64,000 nt of DNA from NCBI GenBank assembly GCA_002422395.1, contig DIUY01000001.1:124001-188000 (forward strand), written 5' to 3'. The notes beneath the pieces were generated by a model. It was not told the DNA's origin. It saw only the letters and a list, made by a program, of their open reading frames with translations, and did not search any database. Both the position numbers and the translations under genes were made by a program. Positions within the stretch are counted from its first letter, which is position 1; every line of letters begins with the position of its first letter. The stretch comes from Methylococcaceae bacterium UBA6146 (GTDB lineage: Bacteria; Pseudomonadota; Gammaproteobacteria; Methylococcales; Methylomonadaceae). This document shows, one piece after another, positions 7,730 through 16,996 of this stretch.

Positions 7730-9601
7730 GTGAAATTCAAAAAAGATTTTGATGTAATTGTTGTCGGGGGTGGCCATGCAGGCACCGAAGCTGCTTTAGC
7801 TGCTGCCCGATGCGGTGCAAAAACATTATTACTGACCCAAAACATCGATACCTTAGGACAAATGAGCTGCAACCCTGCGATAGGTGGCATCGGCAAAGGA
7901 CATTTAGTTAAAGAGATTGACGCCTTAGGCGGCATTATGGCCAAAGCAATAGATCTCGCCGGCATCCAATTCCGCACGCTGAATGCAAGCAAAGGGCCCG
8001 CAGTCAGGGCCACCCGCGCCCAAGCTGACCGCAGACTTTACAAACAGGTTATCAAGACGGCACTGGAAAACCAGCCTAATTTGTCATTATTCCAGCAAAC
8101 CGTCGCCGATTTAATTGTCAAAAACAATACAGTTGTTGGTGTTAAGACCCAAATGGGGCTGGACTTTAGCGCAAGGGCCGTGGTATTGGCTACAGGTACT
8201 TTTTTAGGCGGCAAAATCCATATAGGTTTAGAAAACTATAGCGGCGGGCGGGCGGGTGATCCTGCATCGATAGCACTTGCCGAGCGCTTGCGCGAATTAC
8301 CCTTTCGAATTGACCGGTTAAAAACCGGGACGCCGCCGCGCATTGATGGCCGCACCATTGATTTTAGCAAATTGGAAGAGCAACATGGCGATGACCCAGT
8401 GCCGGTGTTTTCTTTTATCGGCAGACGCGAACAACATCCCAAACAAGTTCCTTGCCATATTACCCGCACCAATAGTAAGACCCACGACATTATCCGCGCC
8501 GGCCTTGACCGTTCACCGCTGTATTCGGGGATTATCGAAGGCATAGGGCCGCGTTATTGTCCGTCTATCGAAGATAAAATCATCCGCTTTGCTGATAGGG
8601 ACACGCACCAGATTTTTGTTGAACCGGAAGGTCTGGACACCCATGAAATATATCCTAACGGCATTTCCACTAGTTTGCCGTTTGACGTCCAATATAATTT
8701 TGTGCGCTCAATGCTGGGCTTTGAGAATGCCGAAATAGTTCGTCCCGGCTATGCGATTGAATATGATTTTTTTGATCCGCGTGATTTAAAAATGTCTTTG
8801 GAAACCAAGCACATGGATAGCTTATTTTTTGCCGGACAAGTCAATGGCACAACCGGTTACGAAGAAGCCGCAGCGCAGGGTTTGATCGCAGGATTGAATG
8901 CCGCACGCTTGGCACAGGGGCTGGAAGGCTGGTGTCCAGGACGTGATGAAGCGTATATCGGCGTCATGATTGATGACTTGATCACGCGCGGCACGCAAGA
9001 GCCGTATCGTATGTTTACCAGTCGTGCAGAATATCGGCTTTTGTTACGGGAGGATAATGCCGATTTGCGGCTGACTGAAAAAGGGCGTGAATTGGCGCTG
9101 GTTGACGATAGCCGTTGGCAGGCTTTTGAAACAAAACGCACAGCGATCACCGACTTGCAGGACGCCCTAAAAAAGCAATGGGTCAGAGCCGACAGCCCGG
9201 AAGCGGGGCAGGTCGAAGACATCTGGGGCAAGGCTTTGCTAAAAGAAGCCAGTTTAATGGAGCTGTTGCGCAGGCCTGAAGTCGATGTGCAGCGGTTGCT
9301 GGCTTTTCTTGAAGGCGGCGACGGCATTGCCGAACAGGTTGCTGACCAAGTTGAAATTCAGGCGAAATATGCGGGCTATATCATTAGGCAGCAATCTGAA
9401 ATCGATAAATCCTTGCGTTATGATCATTTAAAACTGCCGTCTACGCTGGACTACAAAGGCATCCCAGGCCTATCGAACGAGGTGAGCGAAAAACTGAAAT
9501 CACAGCGCCCCGAAACGCTCGGGCAAGCTTCACGCGTACCGGGTATCACACCTGCCGCCATTTCGTTATTACTGGTTTATTTAAAGAAGAAAAGTGCCTG
9601 A
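7730..9601 (+). CDS. mnmG: MnmG, tRNA uridine-5-carboxymethylaminomethyl modification enzyme
   Basis: A 623-residue FAD protein that works with MnmE to modify the wobble uridine of certain tRNAs. The N-terminal dinucleotide motif GGGHAGTE is at residues 13-20. CNPAIGGIGKGHL, GTPPRIDGRTIDF and GTTGYEEAAAQG are intact family signatures. The start is GTG at 7730, fixed by homology at DFDVIVVGGG; no strong ribosome-binding site is visible. Its stop overlaps the first possible rsmG ATG. Confidence 0.98.
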   Translation: MKFKKDFDVIVVGGGHAGTEAALAAARCGAKTLLLTQNIDTLGQMSCNPAIGGIGKGHLVKEIDALGGIMAKAIDLAGIQFRTLNASKGPAVRATRAQADRRLYKQVIKTALENQPNLSLFQQTVADLIVKNNTVVGVKTQMGLDFSARAVVLATGTFLGGKIHIGLENYSGGRAGDPASIALAERLRELPFRIDRLKTGTPPRIDGRTIDFSKLEEQHGDDPVPVFSFIGRREQHPKQVPCHITRTNSKTHDIIRAGLDRSPLYSGIIEGIGPRYCPSIEDKIIRFADRDTHQIFVEPEGLDTHEIYPNGISTSLPFDVQYNFVRSMLGFENAEIVRPGYAIEYDFFDPRDLKMSLETKHMDSLFFAGQVNGTTGYEEAAAQGLIAGLNAARLAQGLEGWCPGRDEAYIGVMIDDLITRGTQEPYRMFTSRAEYRLLLREDNADLRLTEKGRELALVDDSRWQAFETKRTAITDLQDALKKQWVRADSPEAGQVEDIWGKALLKEASLMELLRRPEVDVQRLLAFLEGGDGIAEQVADQVEIQAKYAGYIIRQQSEIDKSLRYDHLKLPSTLDYKGIPGLSNEVSEKLKSQRPETLGQASRVPGITPAAISLLLVYLKKKSA

Positions 9602-9651
9602 TGGATAACTGTATATCCGCTGATTTCACAGTGAACACAAGAGCTAGCGCC

Positions 9652-10302
9652 ATGCCAGAAAGCCTAACAGAAACTTACCGCACTATGCTGGAGTCAGGCC
9701 TTAACGCATTAAACCTTCACCTGGCATCAGCTCAAATTGAGCAACTGCTTGATTTTATAAGGCTAATAGAAAAATGGAATAAAGCCTATAATCTAACTGC
9801 CATACGTAACAAAGAAGACATGGTCAATCTGCATTTATTAGATAGCCTAGCAATAGCCCCCTTTATTACCGGCAGGCAGATCATTGATATAGGCACTGGG
9901 GCAGGGCTGCCCGGCATTCCCTTAGCAATTTGTTTCCCTGATATAAAATTTACCTTACTCGACAGCAATGCCAAAAAAACCCGCTTTGTCCAACAAGCAG
10001 TATTGGAATTAAAACTTAACAACGTGACGGTATGCCACCACCGGGTAGAAAACTACCATCCGGAAACCCTTTTTGACGCCGCGCTAACCCGTGCATTTGC
10101 CAGTTTGGCGGATATTGTGAAATTAACCGCGCATTTACTGACCAAAGAAGGTGTTTTACTGGCGATGAAAGGGCAAAACTTGGACATGGAATTAGCACAG
10201 GTTAAGGCAAAAAAAACAGTCATTCCTATTAGAATCCCAGGCATTCCTGTAGAAAGATGTCTGGTCCGGATAGAATCACCGACACAAACAGAGGTCATGT
10301 AG
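9652..10302 (+). CDS. rsmG: RsmG, 16S rRNA (guanine527-N7)-methyltransferase
   Basis: The SAM-binding motif IDIGTGAGLPGIP and the family segment KWNKAYNLT identify RsmG. From the ATG at 9652 the product is 216 residues, close to the usual 207; an upstream ATG at 9601 would add 17 residues unlike the family, so I prefer 9652, though 9601 overlaps the mnmG stop and cannot be excluded. Loss of this enzyme gives low-level streptomycin resistance in other bacteria. The stop overlaps the parA GTG (TAGTG). Confidence 0.95.
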   Translation: MPESLTETYRTMLESGLNALNLHLASAQIEQLLDFIRLIEKWNKAYNLTAIRNKEDMVNLHLLDSLAIAPFITGRQIIDIGTGAGLPGIPLAICFPDIKFTLLDSNAKKTRFVQQAVLELKLNNVTVCHHRVENYHPETLFDAALTRAFASLADIVKLTAHLLTKEGVLLAMKGQNLDMELAQVKAKKTVIPIRIPGIPVERCLVRIESPTQTEVM

Positions 10303-11069
10303 TGGGAAAAATTATTGCCGTCACCAATCAAAAAGGTGGCGTAGGAAAAACGACAACTAGCGTCAATCTGGCCGCATCACTGGCGGTCGCCAAACGGCGG
10401 GTACTGCTGGTGGACCTCGACCCGCAAGGCAATGCCGCGATGGGCTGTGGCGTCGATAAAGATGTTATCAAATATTCCAGTTACGATTTATTAATGGAGG
10501 ATGTGCCCGCTTCAGAGACGGTTATCCATTTACCGGAGATTGGTTTTTCGGTCATTCCCGGCAACTCGGACTTGACTGCCGCCGAAGTGCAGCTAATGAA
10601 GGCGGGCCGCAAAGAATCGCGTCTTGCTGATGCCCTGCTGCAAATCAGGTCACAGTATGATTACATCCTTATTGATTGCCCACCGTCATTAAACATGCTC
10701 ACCTTAAATGCAATGGTCGCGGCCAATAGCCTGCTAATTCCTATGCAATGTGAATATTACGCCTTGGAAGGCATATCGGCGCTGATGTCCACATTAAAAA
10801 ACATCCAAGACACGGTCAATCCAGGCCTACATTTGGAAGGCATACTGCGGACTATGTTTGATGATAGGAACCGGCTAACCAAAGATGTTTCGGAACAATT
10901 GATCCGTTATTTTGGCGACAATGTCTTCAGGACCTGTGTACCCAGAAACATCCGCTTAGCCGAAGCGCCTAGCCACGGCTTACCTGTAATCAGCTATGAT
11001 AAATCATCACGGGGTGCGATAGCCTATGTCGCCCTTGCGGATGAAATGATTAAAAAAGAACAACAATAA
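10302..11069 (+). CDS. parA: ParA/Soj chromosome-partitioning ATPase
   Basis: A 255-residue Walker-type ATPase starting at GTG 10302, which overlaps the rsmG stop; AGAGGT lies about 8 nt upstream. The deviant Walker A motif KGGVGKTT is at residues 11-18, and DLDPQGNA and LIDCPPSLN follow. ParA drives segregation of ParB-parS complexes near the origin. The gene is followed by two ParB-type reading frames rather than one. Confidence 0.97.
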   Translation: MGKIIAVTNQKGGVGKTTTSVNLAASLAVAKRRVLLVDLDPQGNAAMGCGVDKDVIKYSSYDLLMEDVPASETVIHLPEIGFSVIPGNSDLTAAEVQLMKAGRKESRLADALLQIRSQYDYILIDCPPSLNMLTLNAMVAANSLLIPMQCEYYALEGISALMSTLKNIQDTVNPGLHLEGILRTMFDDRNRLTKDVSEQLIRYFGDNVFRTCVPRNIRLAEAPSHGLPVISYDKSSRGAIAYVALADEMIKKEQQ

Positions 11070-11073
11070 CCGT

Positions 11074-11310
11074 ATGACTTTAAAAAAACGAGGATTAGGC
11101 CGCGGACTTGAAGTCCTGCTGGCCGACACGTCCACCAAGGACAACTTGCCGCAACCACCCATAAGCGCTGAACCGGCCAACAATCAAGTGGCTATGGCAT
11201 TAGCGCTGCTTGACCATCTACAAAAAGAAAAGCAAAACCTCCTGCTAGAAGCGGAAGCATTAAAAAGCTTATTGGATGAGTTTGAATCAATACTACGCGC
11301 CAGACAGTGA
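11074..11310 (+). CDS. Mini-ParB: internally deleted ParB paralogue
   Basis: A 78-residue protein, 4 bp after parA and 62 bp before parB. Residues 1-16 (KRGLGRGLEVLL) repeat the N-terminus of the adjacent ParB (KRGLGRGLDALL), the peptide that contacts ParA in other ParA/ParB systems. Residues about 40-72 (VAMALALLDHLQKEKQ, then LEAEALKSLLDEFE) align with ParB residues 109-141 (AAMAIALIENIQREDL, then LEEADALRRLLDEFA). The ParB CTP-binding core with the GERRWR box, the helix-turn-helix and the dimerisation tail are missing. The frame is open and the codon use resembles its neighbours, so it may be expressed, perhaps as a ParA modulator; a decaying duplicate is the alternative. No strong ribosome-binding site is visible. 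Confidence 0.8.
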   Translation: MTLKKRGLGRGLEVLLADTSTKDNLPQPPISAEPANNQVAMALALLDHLQKEKQNLLLEAEALKSLLDEFESILRARQ

Positions 11311-11372
11311 TAACGGACTGCCGTATGATGTCTTGGCCAACAAATCGATTGGAATAGGGAAAAGAAAAATCA

Positions 11373-12233
11373 ATGGCTTTACAAAAACGTGGACTAGGTC
11401 GTGGACTGGATGCGTTATTAGGCGATGTTTCTGTTAAGGAAGAAAAGCCTCAGGCACAGACATTACCAATAGAATATATGCAGCGCGGGAAGTACCAACC
11501 CCGTAAAGACATTAATCCGGAAAAACTTCAGGAGCTTGCCGACTCTATCAAAGCCCAAGGCATCATACAGCCTATTGTGGTGCGCAAAATTGCCTTGGAT
11601 AAATACGAGATAGTTGCGGGCGAGCGGCGCTGGCGGGCGGCGCAACTGGTTGGGTTGGAACAGGTGCCGGTGGTCATCAAAGACATAGACGACCGCGCCG
11701 CAATGGCAATTGCGCTGATTGAAAATATTCAGCGGGAAGACTTAAACCCTTTAGAAGAAGCGGATGCACTAAGAAGGCTGCTAGATGAGTTTGCCATGAC
11801 GCATCAGCAAATAGCGGATGCCGTTGGCAAATCACGCACGACAGTGACCAACCTGCTACGGCTGATGGACTTGCAGCCCGATGTAAAAAAACTGCTCATC
11901 AACAAACAATTGGAAATGGGCCATGCCCGCGCCTTACTGTCATTGGACAGCATAGCCCAAATCGCGGTGGCCAATAAAATAGCCAAAGAAGGGTTAACGG
12001 TAAGGGCCGCTGAACGCCTAGTTAAAGAGGCGCTTGAAGAACCGAAAGCAAAAACCGCAAAAATCATTGACAACGACACCTTACGGCTACAAGATGACTT
12101 GACTGCCCGACTAGGTGCAAAAGTAGTCATCGACCATAAGGATAATGGCACGGGCAAAGTCGTCATCGCCTATTCCAGCCTAGAAGAACTCGACGGCATT
12201 ATTGAGCAAATTAAATCTGCCCATTCATCCTGA
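11373..12233 (+). CDS. parB: ParB/Spo0J chromosome-partitioning protein
   Basis: A 286-residue ParB. Order: N-terminal ParA-contact peptide (5-16), ParB/Srx domain with GERRWRAAQ (83-91) and ENIQREDLNP (117-126), both part of the CTP pocket, helix-turn-helix for parS (about 144-163), and a C-terminal dimer domain. GGGAAAAG lies upstream of the ATG. No parS-like 16-bp palindrome was noticed in the immediate surroundings by eye. Confidence 0.97.
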   Translation: MALQKRGLGRGLDALLGDVSVKEEKPQAQTLPIEYMQRGKYQPRKDINPEKLQELADSIKAQGIIQPIVVRKIALDKYEIVAGERRWRAAQLVGLEQVPVVIKDIDDRAAMAIALIENIQREDLNPLEEADALRRLLDEFAMTHQQIADAVGKSRTTVTNLLRLMDLQPDVKKLLINKQLEMGHARALLSLDSIAQIAVANKIAKEGLTVRAAERLVKEALEEPKAKTAKIIDNDTLRLQDDLTARLGAKVVIDHKDNGTGKVVIAYSSLEELDGIIEQIKSAHSS

Positions 12234-12283
12234 CACCCTTTTCATTCACTTGCAACGCTGCTGTAAACGCCCACTTTTTTGCC

Positions 12284-13288
12284 ATGACACACAGTTATAA
12301 CCCTGTACTGCGTATTGCCTTAACCGCCGGAGAGCCTGCCGGCATAGGTCCGGATCTCTGTGTCCAACTTGCCCAACACACCTTACCATTCGAGCTGATT
12401 GTTATCGCCAGCCCTGACTTGTTGGAACAGCGTGCCAAACAACTGAATTTGCCTATCCAAATACGCTTGTTTGACAGCACCTTACCCCCCTCACCGCAGC
12501 AACAAGGCCACTTGACAGTGCTGCCCGTCGAACTTACCGAACCGGTTTTGTGTGGACAATTAAACGTAGCAAACAGCCGCTATGTTTTAAAAACGATCAC
12601 TATCGCGACCAAAAGCTGCATAGAAGGCCTTTTTAATGCAATGGTCACAGCCCCGGTACATAAAGGTATTATCAACGATGCCGGTTTTTCATTTAGCGGC
12701 CATACCGAGTATATCGCCGAAATAACCGGTGGCCATCCCGTCATGATGCTGGCAACGGAAGGCCTGCGTGTTGCACTAGTCACCAATCACTTGCCCTTAT
12801 CTGAAGTCAGCCAAGCAATTACCCATACCCGCTTGCGGACAGTAATACGGATACTGGACCATGATCTACGTTCGCGTTTTAATCTGGACAACCCCAAAAT
12901 AATGGTTTGCGGCCTTAACCCGCATGCCGGGGAAGGCGGCCATCTGGGGCGTGAAGAGATAGAAATTATAGAGCCTGTACTTGAAAGCTTTCGTAACCAA
13001 GGCTTAAACATCGAAGGCCCCTACCCTGCCGACACGTTATTTACCACCAAATATCTCGCTTCAGCAGACGCAATACTCGCCATGTACCACGACCAAGGGT
13101 TACCGGTACTGAAACACAAAGGCTTCAACCAAGCCGTTAATATCACTTTAGGTTTGCCGATCATCCGCACTTCAGTTGACCACGGCACCGCCTTAGATAT
13201 TGCCGGCACAGGCAAAGCAAACCCCGGCAGCTTGCTTATCGCACTGCAAACCGGATTGGCTATGGCCTCTAATCTCCCCCAAGCATGA
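12284..13288 (+). CDS. pdxA: PdxA, 4-hydroxythreonine-4-phosphate dehydrogenase
   Basis: A 334-residue enzyme of vitamin B6 (pyridoxal phosphate) synthesis. AGEPAGIGPDL near the N-terminus, FSGHTEYIAEITG (metal-binding His), GLNPHAGEGGHLGREE and AMYHDQGLPVLKH are the conserved blocks. Its stop overlaps the rsmA start (ATGA), the pdxA-rsmA coupling seen in enterobacteria. Confidence 0.97.
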   Translation: MTHSYNPVLRIALTAGEPAGIGPDLCVQLAQHTLPFELIVIASPDLLEQRAKQLNLPIQIRLFDSTLPPSPQQQGHLTVLPVELTEPVLCGQLNVANSRYVLKTITIATKSCIEGLFNAMVTAPVHKGIINDAGFSFSGHTEYIAEITGGHPVMMLATEGLRVALVTNHLPLSEVSQAITHTRLRTVIRILDHDLRSRFNLDNPKIMVCGLNPHAGEGGHLGREEIEIIEPVLESFRNQGLNIEGPYPADTLFTTKYLASADAILAMYHDQGLPVLKHKGFNQAVNITLGLPIIRTSVDHGTALDIAGTGKANPGSLLIALQTGLAMASNLPQA

Positions 13289-14079
13289 CACACACACCAC
13301 GAAAACGGTTTGGCCAGAACTTTCTGCATGACCACTCGATTATCAACAATATTCTTGCCAGCATTCAATCCCAACCAGGCGAACACTGGGTTGAGATTGG
13401 CCCAGGCATGGGTGCATTAACTGAGCCTTTACTAAAAAAAGGCATACAACTAGACATCGTTGAACTGGACAGGGATTTAGTGGGGTTGCTTAAAGACAAG
13501 TTTAAACACTATGACAACCTACAAATCCACAGTGCGGATGCGTTAAAATTCAACTTTGCTGAACTGGCATCATCACCTGAACCAGATAGCCAAAACAAAA
13601 AACTGCGGGTCATCGGCAATTTACCGTACAACATCTCCACGCCGTTAATGTTCCACCTGCTAGATAACGCCTATTGCATAGAAGACATGCACTTTATGCT
13701 GCAAAAAGAAGTGGTTGAGCGGATTTGTGCGGAACCGGGCAGTAAAAAATACGGTAGGCTTAGCGTCATGATGCAATATTATTGTGCAACAGAACTGTTA
13801 TTTGAAGTGCCACCGGAAAGTTTTGACCCCGTCCCTAAGGTCGTATCAGCTATAGTAAGACTTATCCCCCATCAACAACCGTTGGCGGTGGTGGACGATG
13901 TCCGCAAACTTAACCGGATTGTGACCGAAGCCTTCTCTCAGCGCCGCAAAACATTACGTAATTCGCTAAAAAAATTGCTCACTGAAGATCAGATTGTCTC
14001 GTTGGCTATAGACCCTGTGTTGCGTGCAGAATGCCTGTCACTTAACGACTTTGCGAGATTAAGCAATCTGCTGGAGTAA
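13285..14079 (+). CDS. rsmA: RsmA/KsgA, 16S rRNA dimethyladenosine transferase
   Basis: A 264-residue SAM-dependent methyltransferase that dimethylates A1518 and A1519 of 16S rRNA. KRFGQNFLHD, the SAM motif VEIGPGMGALT and the catalytic NLPYNIS are present, as is the C-terminal QRRKTLRNSL. It starts inside the pdxA stop (ATGA). No apaG or apaH follows, unlike E. coli. Confidence 0.98.
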   Translation: MTHTPRKRFGQNFLHDHSIINNILASIQSQPGEHWVEIGPGMGALTEPLLKKGIQLDIVELDRDLVGLLKDKFKHYDNLQIHSADALKFNFAELASSPEPDSQNKKLRVIGNLPYNISTPLMFHLLDNAYCIEDMHFMLQKEVVERICAEPGSKKYGRLSVMMQYYCATELLFEVPPESFDPVPKVVSAIVRLIPHQQPLAVVDDVRKLNRIVTEAFSQRRKTLRNSLKKLLTEDQIVSLAIDPVLRAECLSLNDFARLSNLLE

Positions 14080-14233
14080 CAACTATGGAAAAACCGCAAC
14101 CCTTTGAAAGAAAAGATGATTGGGCGGTATTTTTGCAAAGTGTGCCCAAGTGATTGGCTTTGGATCATTCTTAAAATGGCCAAGGCCGGAACAGAAGCAA
14201 TCCGTTCCAGCCTCGCCGCGTTAAATGTTAAAT

Positions 14234-14321
14234 GGTGGTAAAAATGGTAATGATATTTTGGAATCAAAAAAACATGTTTTTGATTCCGCTGACTTCAGCA
14301 TTTGAATGTTTACCACTACCC
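14234..14321 (+). repeat. MITE-like element, family A, copy 1
   Basis: An 88-bp element with inverted ends (GGTGGTAAAAA at left, TTTACCACTACC at right) and an internal palindrome around AAAAACATGTTTTT. It is flanked by the 9-bp direct repeat AATGTTAAA (14224-14232 and 14322-14330), a likely target-site duplication. It matches the copy at 56593-56685 in reverse orientation almost end to end. It fills most of the gap between rsmA and the YcxB-like gene. Confidence 0.75.
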
Positions 14322-14369
14322 AATGTTAAAAATTTTTTCTGGTTGGCATAAGGGTTTTTGATCAACCGC

Positions 14370-14900
14370 TTATGCAAACCGCTCAATCATTTTTTCTGCC
14401 TGCTCGGAAAATTGCTCAAGATCACCTTTTTTTACGGTTTCCACGGGAATCACCAGCGCCGTCGTCAGATTAATATAGATATAAACATAACGTTTGCCGT
14501 ACTCGACCCTGACCAATTCTTCCCAAGCCATTTTATGTTTGCCGCTAGGGGATTGTTCGAGCAAATATTTAGGATTTGCCGGATCTATGCTCAAGGTATA
14601 AGTCCCGAACATATTAGCTTTTTCTTTTTCGGTGTAATTTTTGAGTATCTGCCGACGTAAATCCAACATCATAATTTTTGGCGATAACAACGCCCAAAGG
14701 ACAGCAATGACAATGATGTAGGCCGAAGTGTTCATATCCTGGTAGTAAAAATAATAAAAAGAACCTATTAATGCCATAACGCCCGGCACTATCCAGCGAT
14801 TCTTCCTTATATTGTTTTGTATATCTTCATTCCTCATGAATTGTAGCTCATTAAAATGGAGCAAATCTTCTTCGCGGAACTCGTATTGAATTTCAAACAT
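14370..14900 (-). CDS. YcxB-like membrane protein
   Basis: A 176-residue protein with two adjacent membrane helices (about residues 37-55 and 60-75) and a C-terminal soluble part with W-E-E-L-V-R-V and Y-V-Y-I-Y-I beta strands. This topology and the final domain resemble the YcxB-like family, whose function is unknown. It is a lone minus-strand gene. Confidence 0.6.
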   Translation of the reverse strand: MFEIQYEFREEDLLHFNELQFMRNEDIQNNIRKNRWIVPGVMALIGSFYYFYYQDMNTSAYIIVIAVLWALLSPKIMMLDLRRQILKNYTEKEKANMFGTYTLSIDPANPKYLLEQSPSGKHKMAWEELVRVEYGKRYVYIYINLTTALVIPVETVKKGDLEQFSEQAEKMIERFA

Positions 14901-15010
14901 AATCTTATTTTAAAGAAGGTGAATTAAATAAATTCCAGTAACACGTCAAGCGGCAATCCGGGCAATAAAACACACAAAAAAGCTAAAGAGCCGCCGCGCA
15001 GCTGCAAATT

Positions 15011-16312
15011 CTAATGCAATTTAATTTTTATATACGCACTGCGCCTGAACACATTAGAAAGCGTTAACATAGCCGTCCTAAAATAACCATGAATCGCTAT
15101 CTGGTGCATTTTATATAAAGACAAATAGACCACTTTGGCAATAAATCCCCCAATGCTGACCGTCCCCATCAAATTGCCCATCAAGTTACCAACGGTCGTG
15201 TATTTGCCCAGAGAAACCAACGAACCATAATCATAATAGACAAATTCAACTGGGGGGCCGCCTGTCAGCCGATTGGCTATAGTCTTAGCCAACGCGGTCG
15301 CCTGCTGATGCGCCGCCTGTGCTCTCGGCGGCACATTACCCTTATGCCCATGCCAAACACAAGCCGCGCAATCACCCATTGCAAAAATATTTTCGTCACT
15401 GGTTTGTAGGGTGCTGTCGACCACGAGTTGATTGATGTGGTTAGTTTCAAGCCCGTCCAAGTTTTTCAGCCAGTCAGGGGCTTTAATACCAGCCGCCCAA
15501 ACTTTGATGTCCGCCTCAATGAATTCGCCGTCGTGGGTCGTGATACCCTCTTTAGTGACCTCCGTCACACGACGGCCCAATTTGAGATCAACGCCTAACT
15601 TGACCAATTGTTGCTGGGTGGCAAGCGCCAACCTATCAGGCAATGCCGGCAACAATTGTGTCGCCGCCTCAATGATAGTCAACTTAACATTACTGGTCTC
15701 TTTTAAGCCATAAATCGCCAACACATTCGTCACCTCATGCAACTGCGCCGACAACTCAACGCCTGTCGCACCCGCGCCGACAATAACGATAGACAAGGGC
15801 TTAACAGTGCCGGTGTCTTTTCCTATGTAGCTTTTCAAATAGGATTCAAACAATTCTTTTTGAAATTTGAACGCTTGGGAAGTGGTGTCCAAAAACAAGC
15901 AATATTCGGCAACACCTTTGATATTGAAGGTATTGCTCACGCTGCCTATTGCCATAACCAAAGTATCGTAACTGAATGTGCGCCGAGGAATCAGCTCTTC
16001 ACCTTTGTCGTTAACTGTTGGGCTGACGTAGATTTCTTTCCCACCCCGGTCTAACCCTTCCATTTTTCCTAACCGGAAACGAAAATGGCTACGATAGGCT
16101 TGCGCCAAATACTCGACTTGCTCTGATTCATCAAGTGTGCCGGCGGCAACTTCATGCAACAACGGCTTCCAGATATGCGTCGTTGTTGCATCAATCAAAG
16201 TGATTTCTGCAACGCCTTTTTTACCAAGCTTCCGCCCCAAACTTGTTGCCAACTCAAGACCCGATGCACCACCGCCAACAATCACTATATTGTGTTTTTT
16301 ATTATCAGCCAT
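15011..16312 (-). CDS. ndh: Type II NADH dehydrogenase (NDH-2), FAD-dependent
   Basis: A 433-residue flavoprotein with two dinucleotide folds: GGGASG at residues 14-19 for FAD and IVIVGAGATGVE near 175-186 for NADH. DENIFAMGDCAA is the third FAD motif. It passes electrons from NADH to quinone at the inner membrane without pumping protons. The C-terminus (KVVYLSLYKMHQIAIHGYF) is amphipathic and likely docks the membrane. A monocistronic gene as far as can be seen. Confidence 0.92.
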   Translation of the reverse strand: MADNKKHNIVIVGGGASGLELATSLGRKLGKKGVAEITLIDATTTHIWKPLLHEVAAGTLDESEQVEYLAQAYRSHFRFRLGKMEGLDRGGKEIYVSPTVNDKGEELIPRRTFSYDTLVMAIGSVSNTFNIKGVAEYCLFLDTTSQAFKFQKELFESYLKSYIGKDTGTVKPLSIVIVGAGATGVELSAQLHEVTNVLAIYGLKETSNVKLTIIEAATQLLPALPDRLALATQQQLVKLGVDLKLGRRVTEVTKEGITTHDGEFIEADIKVWAAGIKAPDWLKNLDGLETNHINQLVVDSTLQTSDENIFAMGDCAACVWHGHKGNVPPRAQAAHQQATALAKTIANRLTGGPPVEFVYYDYGSLVSLGKYTTVGNLMGNLMGTVSIGGFIAKVVYLSLYKMHQIAIHGYFRTAMLTLSNVFRRSAYIKIKLH

Positions 16313-16389
16313 TGCTTATACCTAAAAAGTTATTTTCTGCTGCATTATAACTAAGCTGTGTGGCGGTGGTTGATTTTGCCAAAAATTAT

Positions 16390-16983
16390 TTACAGGTATT
16401 TTTTTAGCGGCTTAAAGGTCTTTCGATGAATATCTAAAACACCGTATTGATGGATTTCGGCTAAATGCTGTTGGGTGCCATAACCTTTATGGCGGTGAAA
16501 GGAAAAGTCGGGGTATTGCGTGTGATAATCATACATCAGCCTATCGCGCTCCACTTTTGCGAGTATGGACGCCGCGCTAATCGCCTGCACTTTGCTGTCG
16601 CCTTTAACGATTGCCTGCGCGGGAACAGCCAAAATGGGCAATTGGTTACCATCAACAAGCACCTGTTCCGGCAAAACATGCAACCCTTCAACTGCCCTGC
16701 GCATAGCCAGCAAAGTTGCCTGAAGTATGTTAAGCCCGTCAATTTCCGCCACACTTGCTGCGGCGATAGACCAGCTCAGGGCGGATTGCCTGATAATTAA
16801 AGACAGCTGATTACGCCTAGTCTCGCTAAGCTTTTTAGAATCGGCAAGACCCGCAATAGGGTTTAAAGGGTCTAAAATCACAGCCGCAGCAACTACAGGG
16901 CCAGCCAAAGGGCCACGACCGGCCTCATCGACACCGGCAATAAAAGAGTTGTGATAATCTACGGCTATATTATTGGTGGCCAT
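16390..16983 (-). CDS. rnhB: Ribonuclease HII
   Basis: RNase HII cleaves RNA in DNA-RNA hybrids and single ribonucleotides. GVDEAGRGPLAGPV carries the first catalytic Asp-Glu pair; DSKKLSE, VDGN and KVERDRLM are further family blocks. I choose the ATG at 16983, giving 14 residues before the catalytic motif as in E. coli; an ATG at 17022 is possible but would overlap lpxA by 26 bp. In E. coli lpxB lies between lpxA and rnhB; here it is missing. Confidence 0.95.
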   Translation of the reverse strand: MATNNIAVDYHNSFIAGVDEAGRGPLAGPVVAAAVILDPLNPIAGLADSKKLSETRRNQLSLIIRQSALSWSIAAASVAEIDGLNILQATLLAMRRAVEGLHVLPEQVLVDGNQLPILAVPAQAIVKGDSKVQAISAASILAKVERDRLMYDYHTQYPDFSFHRHKGYGTQQHLAEIHQYGVLDIHRKTFKPLKKYL

Positions 16984-16996
16984 GTACTCTAACCAG

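Noticed and set aside
14085..14240. Short open frames after rsmA (22 and about 41 codons)
   Set aside because: No recognisable family, no good ribosome-binding site and the larger one runs into the MITE-like element.
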